DNA of 64,000 nucleotides, taken from NCBI RefSeq assembly GCF_029168315.1, contig NZ_JARGYD010000005.1, forward strand, positions 124,001 to 188,000. The letters run 5' to 3'. The notes under the pieces were generated by a model, which worked only from the letters and a program-made list of their open reading frames with translations, did no database searches and was not told the origin of the DNA. Source of the DNA: Psychromarinibacter halotolerans (GTDB lineage Bacteria > Pseudomonadota > Alphaproteobacteria > Rhodobacterales > Rhodobacteraceae). Positions within the stretch are counted from its first letter, which is position 1; the number at the start of each line of letters is the position of its first letter. Below, in pieces: positions 1 through 8,051 of the stretch. Position numbers and translations under genes: made by a program.

Positions 1-737
1 TCCACCACGGGCGCCGAGATCAGGTGGTACTGGTTGAAGGCATAGGCGACGTCGGCCTCTTTCTCGGTCGCCTCGATGGTGCGGAACGAGTCTTCGGCGA
101 TGTCTTTCAGCTTCACGTCGCGGCGGTGGCCAAGGATCTTGCCCAGCGTGACGTTGCCCACCGGATGATAGCGCGGGTCGACAAGGGTGACGTGGTAGAA
201 ATCGTCCGGCAGATCCTCGCGAGAGCGGAGCCAGTCGATCGCCTCGCCCACGGTCCAGTGCTCGGGGCCCGCGACGACCTCGCGCTGCATCAGGCGGCCG
301 GCGGAGTATTCCGGGTAGGACAGCGCCTGCTGGACGGCTAGACGGTCGTTGTCTTCCAGCGCGTCAAGGATCGCCTTCTGCTGGTCGTCTTCGAGGTCCT
401 CGATGATGTCGACGACGTCGTCCGATTCCAGCTCGCGCACCGCGTCCGACAGCACGCCGGGCGACAGCAGGTCGAACACCTCTTCGCGGATCGATTCGTC
501 GAGTTCGGACAGTGTCTCGCCGTCGATCTCGTGGACCTTCAGGATCGCGGCGCGTTCAGAGCTGTCGACCTGTTCCAGAAGGTCGGCGATGTCAGCCGGG
601 TGCAGCGGCTCCATCAGCTCGTTGACGGTCGCGGCGTCCTGCGCCTCGGCAGCTTCGAGAATCGCCAGAACGCGTTCCCGGCCAAGGCCGTAGCGGTCGT
701 CTTCGCGGGCGTCTTCGGTCGTGGTTTCTTCCGCCAT
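1..737 (-). CDS. mgtE: Magnesium transporter MgtE, N-terminal part (cut by window edge)
   Basis: The minus strand encodes about 245 residues beginning MAEETTTEDAREDDRYGLGR and running off the left edge. MgtE is an inner-membrane Mg2+ channel whose cytoplasmic N domain and CBS pair sense Mg2+ and gate the pore. The visible part has the helical repeats of the N domain (LHPADIADLLEQVDSSERAA, then VVDIIEDLEDDQQKAIL), followed near residue 150 by the start of a CBS-like region (GRLMQREVVAGPEHWTVGEA). The transmembrane pore would lie to the left of the window. Start chosen at the first ATG, with guaD transcribed divergently after a 128-base gap. The family call is firm; completeness cannot be judged. 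Confidence 0.85.
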   Translation of the reverse strand, partial: MAEETTTEDAREDDRYGLGRERVLAILEAAEAQDAATVNELMEPLHPADIADLLEQVDSSERAAILKVHEIDGETLSELDESIREEVFDLLSPGVLSDAVRELESDDVVDIIEDLEDDQQKAILDALEDNDRLAVQQALSYPEYSAGRLMQREVVAGPEHWTVGEAIDWLRSREDLPDDFYHVTLVDPRYHPVGNVTLGKILGHRRDVKLKDIAEDSFRTIEATEKEADVAYAFNQYHLISAPVV

Positions 738-865
738 GGCCTGCCTCTTCTAACCGTTTGGGCCGTAATACATATGGACGGGGGCGGAAAACAGGGGGCA
801 GTTCGCGATTTACGCCGCAGCGCGTCATGCCTATCGTCGGCTGCGGCGTCGACAGAAGGCACGAC

Positions 866-2161
866 ATGACCAAACGGCTGATCCTTGGGCAGACTTTGTC
901 CTTCGCAGACGATCCCTTCCGGGTGCCGGTGGACGCGGCCGTGCGGCATGAACGCCGGGGCGCGGTGCTGGTCGAGGACGGGCGCATCGCCGCGCTGGGG
1001 GCGGCGGATACGCTGCGCACGGATCATCCCGACGCCGAGCTGACCGACCACGGCGACGCGCTGATTACAGCGGGCTTCGTCGATGCGCACGCGCACTACC
1101 CCCAGACCGCGATGATCGCCAGCTGGGGCAAGCGGCTGATCGACTGGCTGAACAGCTATACCTTCCCCGAAGAGATGCGGTTCGGCGACCCGGACTACGC
1201 AACCGAAATCGCGTCGCGCTATTTCGACCTGACGCTGTCGAACGGCACCACCACCGCCTGCAGCTATGCCACGATCCATCCTGAAAGCGTCGACGCCTAT
1301 TTCGAACAGGCGCAGCGGCGCGGGCTGCGGGCGCTGGCGGGCAAGACCTGCATGGACCGCAACGCGCCAAAGGGGCTGCAAGACACGCCCGCAAGCGCCT
1401 ATGACGACAGCAAGGCACTGCTGAAGAAATGGCACGGGACCGGCCGGATGGGCTATGTGATCACCCCGCGGTTCTCGCCCACCTCGACGCCCGCACAGCT
1501 AGAGGCGCTGGGCGCGCTGTGGGCCGAGCACCCGGACTGCCTGATGCAGACCCACCTGAGCGAGCAGACGGACGAGATCGCGTGGGTGAAATCGCTGTTC
1601 CCCGAGGCGCGCGATTACCTCGACACCTACGAAGCCTTTGGCCTGCTGGGGGCGAATGGGCTGTACGGGCACGCCATCCACCTTGAGCCGCGCGAGCGCG
1701 ACCGGCTGCGCGAGGTCGATGCCGCCCTGATCCACTGCCCGACGTCGAACACCTTTATCGGCTCTGGCGTGTTCGACATGGCCGGGCTGACGGCGGCGGG
1801 GCATCGCGTGGGGCTGGCGACCGACACGGGGGGCGGATCGTCGTTCTCGATGCTGCGGACGATGGCGGCGGCCTACGAGCTGGGGCAGCTGAACGGCAGC
1901 GCGCTGCACCCGGCGCAGCTGTATTGGCTTGCGACGCAAGGCTCGGCGCGGGCACTGCGGCTGGACGACCAGATCGGCAACCTCGGCATAGGGATGGAGG
2001 CCGACCTTGTCGTGCTTGACCTTGCCTCGACCCCGGCCATCGCGCAGCGCGCCGCGCGGGCGGACGACCTGTGGGAGGCGCTGTTCCCAACCATCATGAT
2101 GGGGGACGACCGGGCGGTGCAGTCGGTTTACGTCGCGGGCGACCCGGTGCGCATGGCCTGA
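866..2161 (+). CDS. guaD: Guanine deaminase
   Basis: 431-residue amidohydrolase that converts guanine to xanthine and ammonia in the cytoplasm, a step of purine salvage and catabolism. The metal site is visible: DAHAHYPQ gives H75 and H77, QTHLSE gives H230 and E233, LYGHAIH gives H269, and LATDTGGGSSFS gives D320, all matching guanine deaminase rather than other amidohydrolases. The start is the ATG at 866, preceded by AGAAGG; an in-frame longer reading from 758 has no ribosome site and adds non-family residues. It diverges from mgtE and is followed by a small SDR-like gene 92 bases later. A second purine deaminase lies 3 kb away on the other strand. Confidence 0.93.
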   Translation: MTKRLILGQTLSFADDPFRVPVDAAVRHERRGAVLVEDGRIAALGAADTLRTDHPDAELTDHGDALITAGFVDAHAHYPQTAMIASWGKRLIDWLNSYTFPEEMRFGDPDYATEIASRYFDLTLSNGTTTACSYATIHPESVDAYFEQAQRRGLRALAGKTCMDRNAPKGLQDTPASAYDDSKALLKKWHGTGRMGYVITPRFSPTSTPAQLEALGALWAEHPDCLMQTHLSEQTDEIAWVKSLFPEARDYLDTYEAFGLLGANGLYGHAIHLEPRERDRLREVDAALIHCPTSNTFIGSGVFDMAGLTAAGHRVGLATDTGGGSSFSMLRTMAAAYELGQLNGSALHPAQLYWLATQGSARALRLDDQIGNLGIGMEADLVVLDLASTPAIAQRAARADDLWEALFPTIMMGDDRAVQSVYVAGDPVRMA

Positions 2162-2253
2162 CGAAAGCGCCGCATGGCCGGGTTGCGTGGCGAACCGAGC
2201 GGCCGGCGCTAGGTCCGCGTTCGGAAACGGAACCGAAGACGGACAAGACAGAC

Positions 2254-2910
2254 ATGGCACGCATTTTCCTGATTGGCGCGACCGGCGGCGTAGGCCACCG
2301 GCTTGCGCCGATGCTCATTCACGCGGGGCACGACGTCAGTGGCCTGCATCGCAAGGCCGAACAGGCCGAAGACCTGCGCGCCGCGGGCGTGACCCCCGTG
2401 CAGGGTGACCTGATGGACATGGATGCAAAGGCGCTGGGCTACGCCGTCGCGGGGCACGACGCCATCGTGTTCTCCGCCGGAGCAGCGGGCAGCGGGCCCG
2501 AGCGCACGGCAGAGATCGACGGACACGGGCCCGTCAAGATGATCGAGGCGGCCCGCGCCGCAGGGATTCGGCGGCTGTACCTTGTGTCGGCGATGCCCGA
2601 GGCGGGGCGGGGCACCGAGGTGAAGCACGGCTTCGAACTGTACATGCGGACCAAGAAAGAGGCCGACGCGGCGCTGTCGATCAGCGGGCTCGACTGGGTC
2701 ATCCTGCGGCCCGGCACCCTTCTGGACGAGGATGGCGACGGCATGGTCGCGCTGTCGCGCGCGGTGACCTATGGCACCGTCAAGCGCGGGAACGTGGCGC
2801 AGACGCTGGCTGCGCTGATCGACCGGCCCGAGATCCGGCAGGAAATTCTGGAATTGACGGACGGCAACGCGCCGCTGGCCGACGCGGTGGATGCGCTGGT
2901 GCGCCGCTAG
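2254..2910 (+). CDS. NAD(P)-binding atypical SDR-family protein
   Basis: 218 residues. The N-terminus MARIFLIGATGGVGHRLAP is a Rossmann dinucleotide-binding start of the GxxGxxG type found in atypical short-chain dehydrogenases (NmrA/YwnB-like). The body keeps the family landmarks IVFSAGAAGSGPE, IDGHGPVKMIEAA and LYLVSAMPE, and DWVILRPGTL near residue 150, but there is no classical YxxxK pair. Such proteins are NAD(P)H-binding reductases, epimerases or redox sensors; the substrate cannot be told. The start is the ATG that begins the Rossmann strand; a longer frame from 2071 overlaps guaD and looks unrelated. Likely co-transcribed with guaD. Confidence 0.8.
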   Translation: MARIFLIGATGGVGHRLAPMLIHAGHDVSGLHRKAEQAEDLRAAGVTPVQGDLMDMDAKALGYAVAGHDAIVFSAGAAGSGPERTAEIDGHGPVKMIEAARAAGIRRLYLVSAMPEAGRGTEVKHGFELYMRTKKEADAALSISGLDWVILRPGTLLDEDGDGMVALSRAVTYGTVKRGNVAQTLAALIDRPEIRQEILELTDGNAPLADAVDALVRR

Positions 2911-2924
2911 CGTCGCGCCAAAGG

Positions 2925-2954
2925 GAAAGGGCGACCCGCGCGGGCCGCCCTTTC
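2925..2954. terminator. Stem-loop between convergent genes
   Basis: GAAAGGGCG at 2925-2933 pairs with CGCCCTTTC at 2946-2954, and an inner CCC/GGG pair closes a GCGC loop. It lies between the stop of the SDR-like gene and the stop of the convergent phoX gene, so it probably ends transcription from both sides. The T-tracts are short on both strands, so efficiency is uncertain. Confidence 0.6.
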
Positions 2955-3004
2955 ACCGTTCCAGTGACCCCGGCGCACGGCGCGCCGGTCCGGTCGATCC
3001 GGGC

Positions 3005-4867
3005 TTAGCCGAAAGCCGCGCCATCGGCGCGCCAGACCGACACCACCGACGAGCGCGGCTTGCCTTCGCCGTCCGGCCATGCGCCGCCCGGGTGCTGCAC
3101 GCCGACGAAGGCGACGGTGCGGTCCGGCGACCACGTCAGGCCCGTCACCTCGGCGCCGTTCGGCACGGTCATGAAGCGCGCGATCTCGCCCGTTTCGGGG
3201 TTGCCGACCAGCATCTGGTTGTTGCCCATCCCGGCAAAGTCGCCTTCGTTGCTGTCGTCGCCGTCGGTCTGGATCCACAGCAGGCCGTCGGACGAGAAGG
3301 CCATGCCGTCGGGCGAGTTGAACATGTTGCCCGCCGTGACGTTGTCGGACCCGCCATAGGCGTTGTCGTAGACCTCGGGGTTGCCGGCCATCACGTACAG
3401 GTCCCAGCTAAAGCCGGTGGCGCCGTGATCCTCGCCCTCGGGGCGCCAGCGCACGATCTGGCCATAGTCGTTGGTCTCGCGCGGGTTGGCGGCGTTGACG
3501 GGCATGCCCTCGTTGCCGCGGCGCGAGTTGTTGGTCAGCGCGCAGTAGGCCTCGACCCGCAGCGGATTGGCGGCGATCCATTCCGGGCGGTCCATCGTGG
3601 TGGCGCCGACCGCCGAACCGGCCATCCGCGAGAAGACAAGGATGTCCTCAGCGCTCATGCCGGTGGTCTCGGGCGTCAGGGCCAGCCATTCGCCGGTCTG
3701 GTCGTCGTTGAACTTGGCGACGTACAGCGTGCCGTCCGACAGAAGGCCATCGGTCGGCTGACCTTCGGACCATGTGCCGTTCGAGACATACTTGTACATG
3801 AACTCGCCGCGTTCGTCGTCGCCCATGTAGACCACGATGCGGCCATCGGCGGCCTGCACCATCTCGGCGTTCTCGTGCTTGAAGCGGCCAAGGGCGGTGT
3901 GCTTGACCGGCGTGCTTTCCGGGTCGGTCGGGTCGATCTCGGTGATCCAGCCGTGCCGGTGGGGTTCGTTCGGCTCGGCGCTCAGGTCATAGCGGGTGTC
4001 GAACTTTTCATAGGCATAGCGGCCTTCGCCGCCGATGCCATAGCGCGCCAGCCCGTCGGTTTCCTCGTACGCGCCGGTGGCGCCGAAGTAGCCGTTGAAG
4101 TTTTCTTCGCAGGTCAGGTAGGTGCCCCAAAGCGTCTTGCCCGAGCCGCAGTTGTTCATCGTGCCCTTGGGCGACATGCCCTCGGGGTCGGCATTGGTCT
4201 GCATCAGCGCGGATCCGGCGGCGGGGCCGTCCATCGTCATCTGCGTCTCGTGGGTGATCCGGCGGTTGTAGGGGCTGTCGATGACGACGTCCCAGCCGTT
4301 GGCGCCGTTCGCGATCTCCATGACGGTGACGCCCTGCATGTTCTTTAGCAGGGTCACTTCGTCGGCGTTCTTCGGCATGCCCTCAGAGTCGGCGGGCAGG
4401 TTGATGCGCGGGTTCACGTATTCCGAGTTGATCGCCAGCAGGACGTGGCCGTCATGCTCGAACGTCTCCATGCCGTCGGTGTTCTCGCCGAACACGCGGT
4501 CCGACGCGGCCAGCGGCACGCCGGTTTCGGCGGAATAGGTGCCCTCGGCGTCCGAGAACAGGGCGTCGCCCCAGCGGACGAGCGGGCGCCATTCGTAGCC
4601 TTCGGGGACGTGAATGTCGAAATCGGTGTGGATGCCGATCGGGGTAAAGCCGAACCCGGCGGCCTGCGCACGGGCCGACGTGGCCGATCCCAGAACGCCC
4701 GAACCGAACACGGCAGCGGCCGAGCCGAAGGTCAGGGCGCCGCCCAGAAACCCGCGGCGCGAGATGGCGCGCTCGACGACGGCGTCGAAGTCATTGGTGG
4801 CAGGGCGGGGGTCGCGGACTTCGTCGAATTCGTCCCAGGACAGGTCAACGGTTTTCCGGGTATCCAT
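3005..4867 (-). CDS. phoX: PhoX-family alkaline phosphatase (DUF839), Tat-exported
   Basis: 620 residues. The N-terminus carries ISRRGFLGG at residues 35-43, a twin-arginine signal motif, followed by an Ala/Gly-rich hydrophobic stretch and an ARAQA cleavage site, so the enzyme is exported folded. PhoX enzymes are Ca/Fe-dependent monomeric phosphomonoesterases that release phosphate from organic esters in the periplasm. The mature part matches the DUF839 beta-propeller family (NNCGSGKTLWGTYLTCEENF, MDGPAAGS, and WSPDRTVAFVGVQHPGG near the end). A three-unit Pho box lies 77 bases upstream of the start, which fits control by PhoB. The pale alternative, a secreted phytase-like esterase, is less likely. 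Confidence 0.9.
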   Translation of the reverse strand: MDTRKTVDLSWDEFDEVRDPRPATNDFDAVVERAISRRGFLGGALTFGSAAAVFGSGVLGSATSARAQAAGFGFTPIGIHTDFDIHVPEGYEWRPLVRWGDALFSDAEGTYSAETGVPLAASDRVFGENTDGMETFEHDGHVLLAINSEYVNPRINLPADSEGMPKNADEVTLLKNMQGVTVMEIANGANGWDVVIDSPYNRRITHETQMTMDGPAAGSALMQTNADPEGMSPKGTMNNCGSGKTLWGTYLTCEENFNGYFGATGAYEETDGLARYGIGGEGRYAYEKFDTRYDLSAEPNEPHRHGWITEIDPTDPESTPVKHTALGRFKHENAEMVQAADGRIVVYMGDDERGEFMYKYVSNGTWSEGQPTDGLLSDGTLYVAKFNDDQTGEWLALTPETTGMSAEDILVFSRMAGSAVGATTMDRPEWIAANPLRVEAYCALTNNSRRGNEGMPVNAANPRETNDYGQIVRWRPEGEDHGATGFSWDLYVMAGNPEVYDNAYGGSDNVTAGNMFNSPDGMAFSSDGLLWIQTDGDDSNEGDFAGMGNNQMLVGNPETGEIARFMTVPNGAEVTGLTWSPDRTVAFVGVQHPGGAWPDGEGKPRSSVVSVWRADGAAFG

Positions 4868-4943
4868 GTCGTTTCATCCTCTGGCAACAGGCTGGATTGG
4901 CGCGGCCTAGGGGCCATGCGCCGCGGCTGGTTTTCATGCGTCC

Positions 4944-4972
4944 GTCACAGCCGGGTGACAGTAATGCGACAG
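4944..4972 (-). promoter_or_regulatory. Pho box (PhoB operator) upstream of phoX
   Basis: On the minus strand three 7-mers, CTGTCGC (4972-4966), CTGTCAC (4961-4955) and CTGTGAC (4950-4944), follow each other at exactly 11-base spacing. The known PhoB site is a tandem of 11-bp units each starting CTGTCAT. Position, spacing and the PhoX product agree, so induction on phosphate starvation is a good prediction. Confidence 0.8.
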
Positions 4973-5068
4973 CCGGGTGAAGTTGCCAAAGCCCTTACGA
5001 AAGCGTGATCTCGAACCGAAAAAAGCCGCCCTTCCCGACCCTGCGAAGACCGACTGCGCCGGGCCGGA

Positions 5069-6409
5069 TCAGCCCCCGGCCAGCGCCCGTGCAAGCCCGT
5101 TCTGCTTTTCGACAAGCGTCGGCAGGTCGATGGTGGTCAGGTGTCCGTCGCGCACGATCTGGCGGCCCTCGACGAACAGGTCGCGCACGCGCGTCGGCCC
5201 CGCCAGAAGCAGCGCCGCCGGATCCCACGACCCCGCGCTTTCAAGCCCCGTGGCGTCCCATACGGCTATGTCCGCGCGATAGCCCTTGCGGATTTGCCCG
5301 CACGCGTCGCCGCGTCCCAGAACCTCGGCCCCGCCGCGCGTCGCGATCTCCAGCGTCTCGCGCGGGCTCATGGCATCCGCGCCGTTGGCCACCCGCTGCA
5401 ACAGCATCGCCGTGCGCGCCTCGGCGGCGATGTTGCCGCTGTCGTTCGACGCCGACCCGTCGACACCCAGCCCGACCTTGACGCCCGCGTCTCGCATCGC
5501 CCGCACCGGCGCGATGCCGGACCCAAGGCGGCAGTTCGAACAAGGGCAGTGCGCCACGCCTGTGCCGCTGCGGGCGAACAGGTCGATCTCGCGCCCGTCC
5601 AGCTTGACGCAGTGAGCGTGCCAGACATCCGGCCCGGTCCAGCCAAGATCCTCGGCATACTGTCCGGGGCGGCAGCCGAACTTCTCTTCGCTATAGGCGA
5701 TGTCCTCGGCGTTCTCGGCAAGGTGGGTGTGCAGCATCACCCTCTTTTCGCGCGCTAGGATCGCGGTATCGCGCATCAGCTCGCGGCTGACCGAGAACGG
5801 CGAACACGGCGCCAGCCCGACGCGCACCATCGCGCCCGGCGACGGATCGTGGAAGGTGTCCACCACCCGCACCATGTCGGCAAGGATGTTGGGTTCCGCT
5901 TCGACAAGGTCGTCGGGCGGCAGGCCGCCAAGGCTGTGCCCGATCGACATCGCGCCACGGGTCGGGTGGAACCGCATCCCGATCTCGCGCGCGGCGGCGA
6001 TGCTGTCGTCCAGCCGCGATCCGTTCGGGAACAGGTACATATGGTCGGAGCTCAGGGTGCAGCCCGACAGCGCAAGTTCGGCCAGCCCGGTCAGGGCGGA
6101 CACCCGCATCTCTTCAGGGCCGAACCGCGACCAGATCGGATACAGCGCCTGCAGCCAGCCGAACAACAGTGCGTCCTGCCCGGCGGGCACCGCGCGGGTC
6201 AGGGTCTGGAACAGGTGGTGGTGCGTGTTCACAAGGCCGGGGGTCACGATGCAGCCCGCCGCCTGCACCAGTTCGCCATCCGACTGCAGGCCGCTGCCGA
6301 TCTCTGCGATCGCGCCATCGACGATCCGGATATCGCAATCCGCCAACTCGCGGCGCTTGTCGTCCATCGTCAGGACGGTACGGGCATTCTTAAGCAGGAC
6401 TTCCGGCAT
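5069..6409 (-). CDS. 8-oxoguanine deaminase-type amidohydrolase
   Basis: 446-residue cytoplasmic amidohydrolase. NTHHHLFQTLTRAVP at residues 61-75 holds the metal-binding HxH and is the signature of the 8-oxoguanine deaminase / hydroxydechloroatrazine hydrolase (AtzB) subgroup. Later LHTHLAENAED supplies a third histidine and catalytic glutamate, VWHAHCVKLD another histidine, and LGVDGSASND the aspartate. In proteobacteria this subgroup mostly converts 8-oxoguanine to urate, complementing guanine deaminase. The ATG at 6409 has an AGAGG site. It is separated from phoX by 200 bases and follows hisN, which is on the same strand 47 bases upstream. Exact substrate is inferred, not seen. Confidence 0.8.
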   Translation of the reverse strand: MPEVLLKNARTVLTMDDKRRELADCDIRIVDGAIAEIGSGLQSDGELVQAAGCIVTPGLVNTHHHLFQTLTRAVPAGQDALLFGWLQALYPIWSRFGPEEMRVSALTGLAELALSGCTLSSDHMYLFPNGSRLDDSIAAAREIGMRFHPTRGAMSIGHSLGGLPPDDLVEAEPNILADMVRVVDTFHDPSPGAMVRVGLAPCSPFSVSRELMRDTAILAREKRVMLHTHLAENAEDIAYSEEKFGCRPGQYAEDLGWTGPDVWHAHCVKLDGREIDLFARSGTGVAHCPCSNCRLGSGIAPVRAMRDAGVKVGLGVDGSASNDSGNIAAEARTAMLLQRVANGADAMSPRETLEIATRGGAEVLGRGDACGQIRKGYRADIAVWDATGLESAGSWDPAALLLAGPTRVRDLFVEGRQIVRDGHLTTIDLPTLVEKQNGLARALAGG

Positions 6410-6419
6410 CTGGCACCTC

Positions 6420-6433
6420 TGGCATGTATGCCA
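6420..6433. promoter_or_regulatory. Palindrome TGGCAT-GT-ATGCCA before the deaminase gene
   Basis: Two perfect 6-base arms, TGGCAT and ATGCCA, flank two central bases. The site lies 11-24 bases upstream of the deaminase start codon and just before its ribosome site, a position where a bound repressor would block expression. The form resembles operators of dimeric HTH repressors; the protein is not identified. Confidence 0.45.
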
Positions 6434-6456
6434 AGGATGCTAGACCGTCGGGCGCG

Positions 6457-7275
6457 CTACTCAACCCCGCGCAGGTATTCCAGCGCCTCGGCATGGATCT
6501 CGCGGTTCGCGGCGGCAAGCACCCGGCCGCCCTGTGGGCAGGGATTGCCTTCCCAGTCGGTCACCACACCGCCGGCGGCCTCGATCACCGCGATGGGGGC
6601 CTGCACGTCGTAGGCGTACAGACCGGCCTCTGCGACCACGTCGATCTGGCCCGCCGCGATCAGGGCGTAAGCGTAGCAGTCCATGCCATAGCGGGTCAGA
6701 CGTGCCGCCTTGCTTAGCCGCTGGAAGGCCGCGCCCTCGGCAGGTGTGCCGACTTCGGGGAATGTGGTGAAGACGATGGCCTCGGACAGGCTGCGCGCCG
6801 GACGGGTCCGCAGCGAGCGCCGTCCCAACGGGCCGGTCATCCACGCTTCGCCCAGTCCCCCGACGAACCGTTCGCCGGTGTAGGGTTGGTCGATCACGCC
6901 CAAGATCGGGCCGGTGTCCGGTCCGACAGCGACAAGCACGCCCCACGTCGGGGTGCCGGACAGGAAGCCCCGCGTGCCGTCGATCGGGTCCAACACCCAT
7001 GTCAGGCCGGTCGAGCCTTCGACGGTGCCGTATTCCTCGCCCAGAATCCCGTCATCGGGACGCCGGCTGGCAAGCACGGCGCGCATCGCCTCTTCGGCGG
7101 CGCGGTCGGCGACGGTCACGGGGTCGAAGCCCGTGTCGTCCTTGTTGTCGGCACCCAGCCCTTCTGCACGGAAATGCGGAAGGATCGCCGCGCGGGCGGC
7201 ATCGGCAAGCGCCTCTGCGGTGGCCAGAAGGTCGTCGCGCAAAGCCTTGTCGGTCTTGGTGTCGGGGGCCGTCAT
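6457..7275 (-). CDS. hisN: Histidinol-phosphatase, inositol-monophosphatase family
   Basis: 272 residues. The family's Mg2+ sites are all present: GEEYG at 79-83 and DPIDGTRGFLSGTPTWG from residue 96, with AYDVQAPIAVIEAAGG near residue 225. The sequence GTRGFLSGTPTWGVL is typical of HisN, which removes phosphate from L-histidinol phosphate in histidine synthesis, rather than of SuhB (DGTxNF). The start ATG is 95 bases downstream of the PraR-like regulator stop, with a strong hairpin in between that covers the probable Shine-Dalgarno sequence. No other his gene is nearby, which is usual for alphaproteobacteria. Confidence 0.87.
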   Translation of the reverse strand: MTAPDTKTDKALRDDLLATAEALADAARAAILPHFRAEGLGADNKDDTGFDPVTVADRAAEEAMRAVLASRRPDDGILGEEYGTVEGSTGLTWVLDPIDGTRGFLSGTPTWGVLVAVGPDTGPILGVIDQPYTGERFVGGLGEAWMTGPLGRRSLRTRPARSLSEAIVFTTFPEVGTPAEGAAFQRLSKAARLTRYGMDCYAYALIAAGQIDVVAEAGLYAYDVQAPIAVIEAAGGVVTDWEGNPCPQGGRVLAAANREIHAEALEYLRGVE

Positions 7276-7282
7276 GTTCTGG

Positions 7283-7317
7283 ATTACCTCGCCGGGGGGA
7301 TCCCCCGGCGCGGTAAT
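7283..7317 (-). promoter_or_regulatory. Long inverted repeat in the hisN leader
   Basis: Bases 7283-7298 pair with 7302-7317 in a 16-bp stem with one mismatch (T7289/C7311) and a 3-base loop. On the minus strand it lies between the upstream regulator gene and hisN, and the GAGG at the foot of its right arm is the only plausible ribosome site for hisN. There is no T-tract, so a simple intrinsic terminator is unlikely. It could pause transcription, protect the mRNA end, or limit hisN translation. Confidence 0.5.
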
Positions 7318-7369
7318 CGGAATCGAGGCGGGCCGTCAAGCCCGGCTCAGGGCACGTGGCACCTGAAGG

Positions 7370-7744
7370 TCAGGCGACGTCGCTCATGACGCGGGCCAGC
7401 TCGAAAAGCCGGCGTCGCTGGTTTTCGGGCATGGCATAGTAAGAGCGCACCAGTTCCAGTGCTTCCTTGTCGGCCAGGATATCACCCGGCACGCCTGCCT
7501 TCTCTTCGCTGGGTGCGTCGACGCTTTCGTCGATGCCGTCGAAGAAGAAGCGGACGTCCACGTCCAGAGCCTCGGCGATGTCCCACAGGCGCGATGCGCT
7601 GATGCGGTTCATACCGGTCTCGTACTTCTGAATTTGCTGGAATTTGATTCCAACCTTGCTAGCCAGCTGTTGCTGGGTCATGCCGACCATCCAGCGGCGG
7701 TGCCGCACGCGCTTGCCGACATGAACATCCACGGGATGCTTCAT
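7370..7744 (-). CDS. XRE-family transcriptional regulator, PraR-like
   Basis: 124 residues. VDVHVGKRVRHRRWMVG is followed by a Cro/C1 helix-turn-helix (TQQQLASKVGIKFQQIQKYE, residues 23-42), then MNRISASRLWDIAEALDV and the tail AMPENQRRRLFELARVM. This architecture is that of the alphaproteobacterial PraR/SinR-like family, which controls biofilm, quorum-sensing or motility genes in rhizobia. The start ATG has an AAGGAAG ribosome site. It is followed on the same strand by hisN. The regulon in this organism cannot be read from the sequence. Confidence 0.8.
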   Translation of the reverse strand: MKHPVDVHVGKRVRHRRWMVGMTQQQLASKVGIKFQQIQKYETGMNRISASRLWDIAEALDVDVRFFFDGIDESVDAPSEEKAGVPGDILADKEALELVRSYYAMPENQRRRLFELARVMSDVA

Positions 7745-8051
7745 CGTAGTCTTCCTTACAACTCACAACAGTAAACATCAAAATCACGTCGCGCGGGAAT
7801 CGTACAACCTGCCTTTTTGGGTAGTTTGGTCGCAAACGATTAGGAAAGCGAGTGAATCGTCTGGAAACACGAGTGAACCGCACGCCAAGTTTCAAAACTG
7901 TTACGCAATGTGAAGTTGAAGAGATTGCCTGTGGATAACCGTGGTAGGTCAGCTTGAGGTTGTGTCAGGCAGGCCAAAGTGCGACAGGCTGCCGCAGGGT
8001 AAGGGCGCTAACAGTCGTTAACGTAGTTAATTGTGTCTGATTTTTAAGCAA
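7745..8051. other. Divergent intergenic region with one DnaA-box match
   Basis: These 307 bases separate the PraR-like gene from the divergent quinone oxidoreductase gene and carry no convincing reading frame. The region is clearly more AT-rich than its neighbours, as expected for two promoters. It contains TGTGGATAA at 7930-7938, a perfect match to the DnaA box, and two TTAA tetramers at 8018-8021 and 8027-8030 just before the oxidoreductase gene. A single DnaA box does not make an origin. I could not place confident -35/-10 pairs. Confidence 0.5.

Noticed and set aside
2891..4348. 485-residue plus-strand open frame opposite phoX
   Set aside because: Low-complexity Val/Gly/Ala/His sequence, no ribosome site, and full overlap with a well-supported gene.
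8018..8030. TTAA-N5-TTAA before the quinone oxidoreductase as a CtrA site
   Set aside because: CtrA full sites need seven bases between the half-sites; here there are five.
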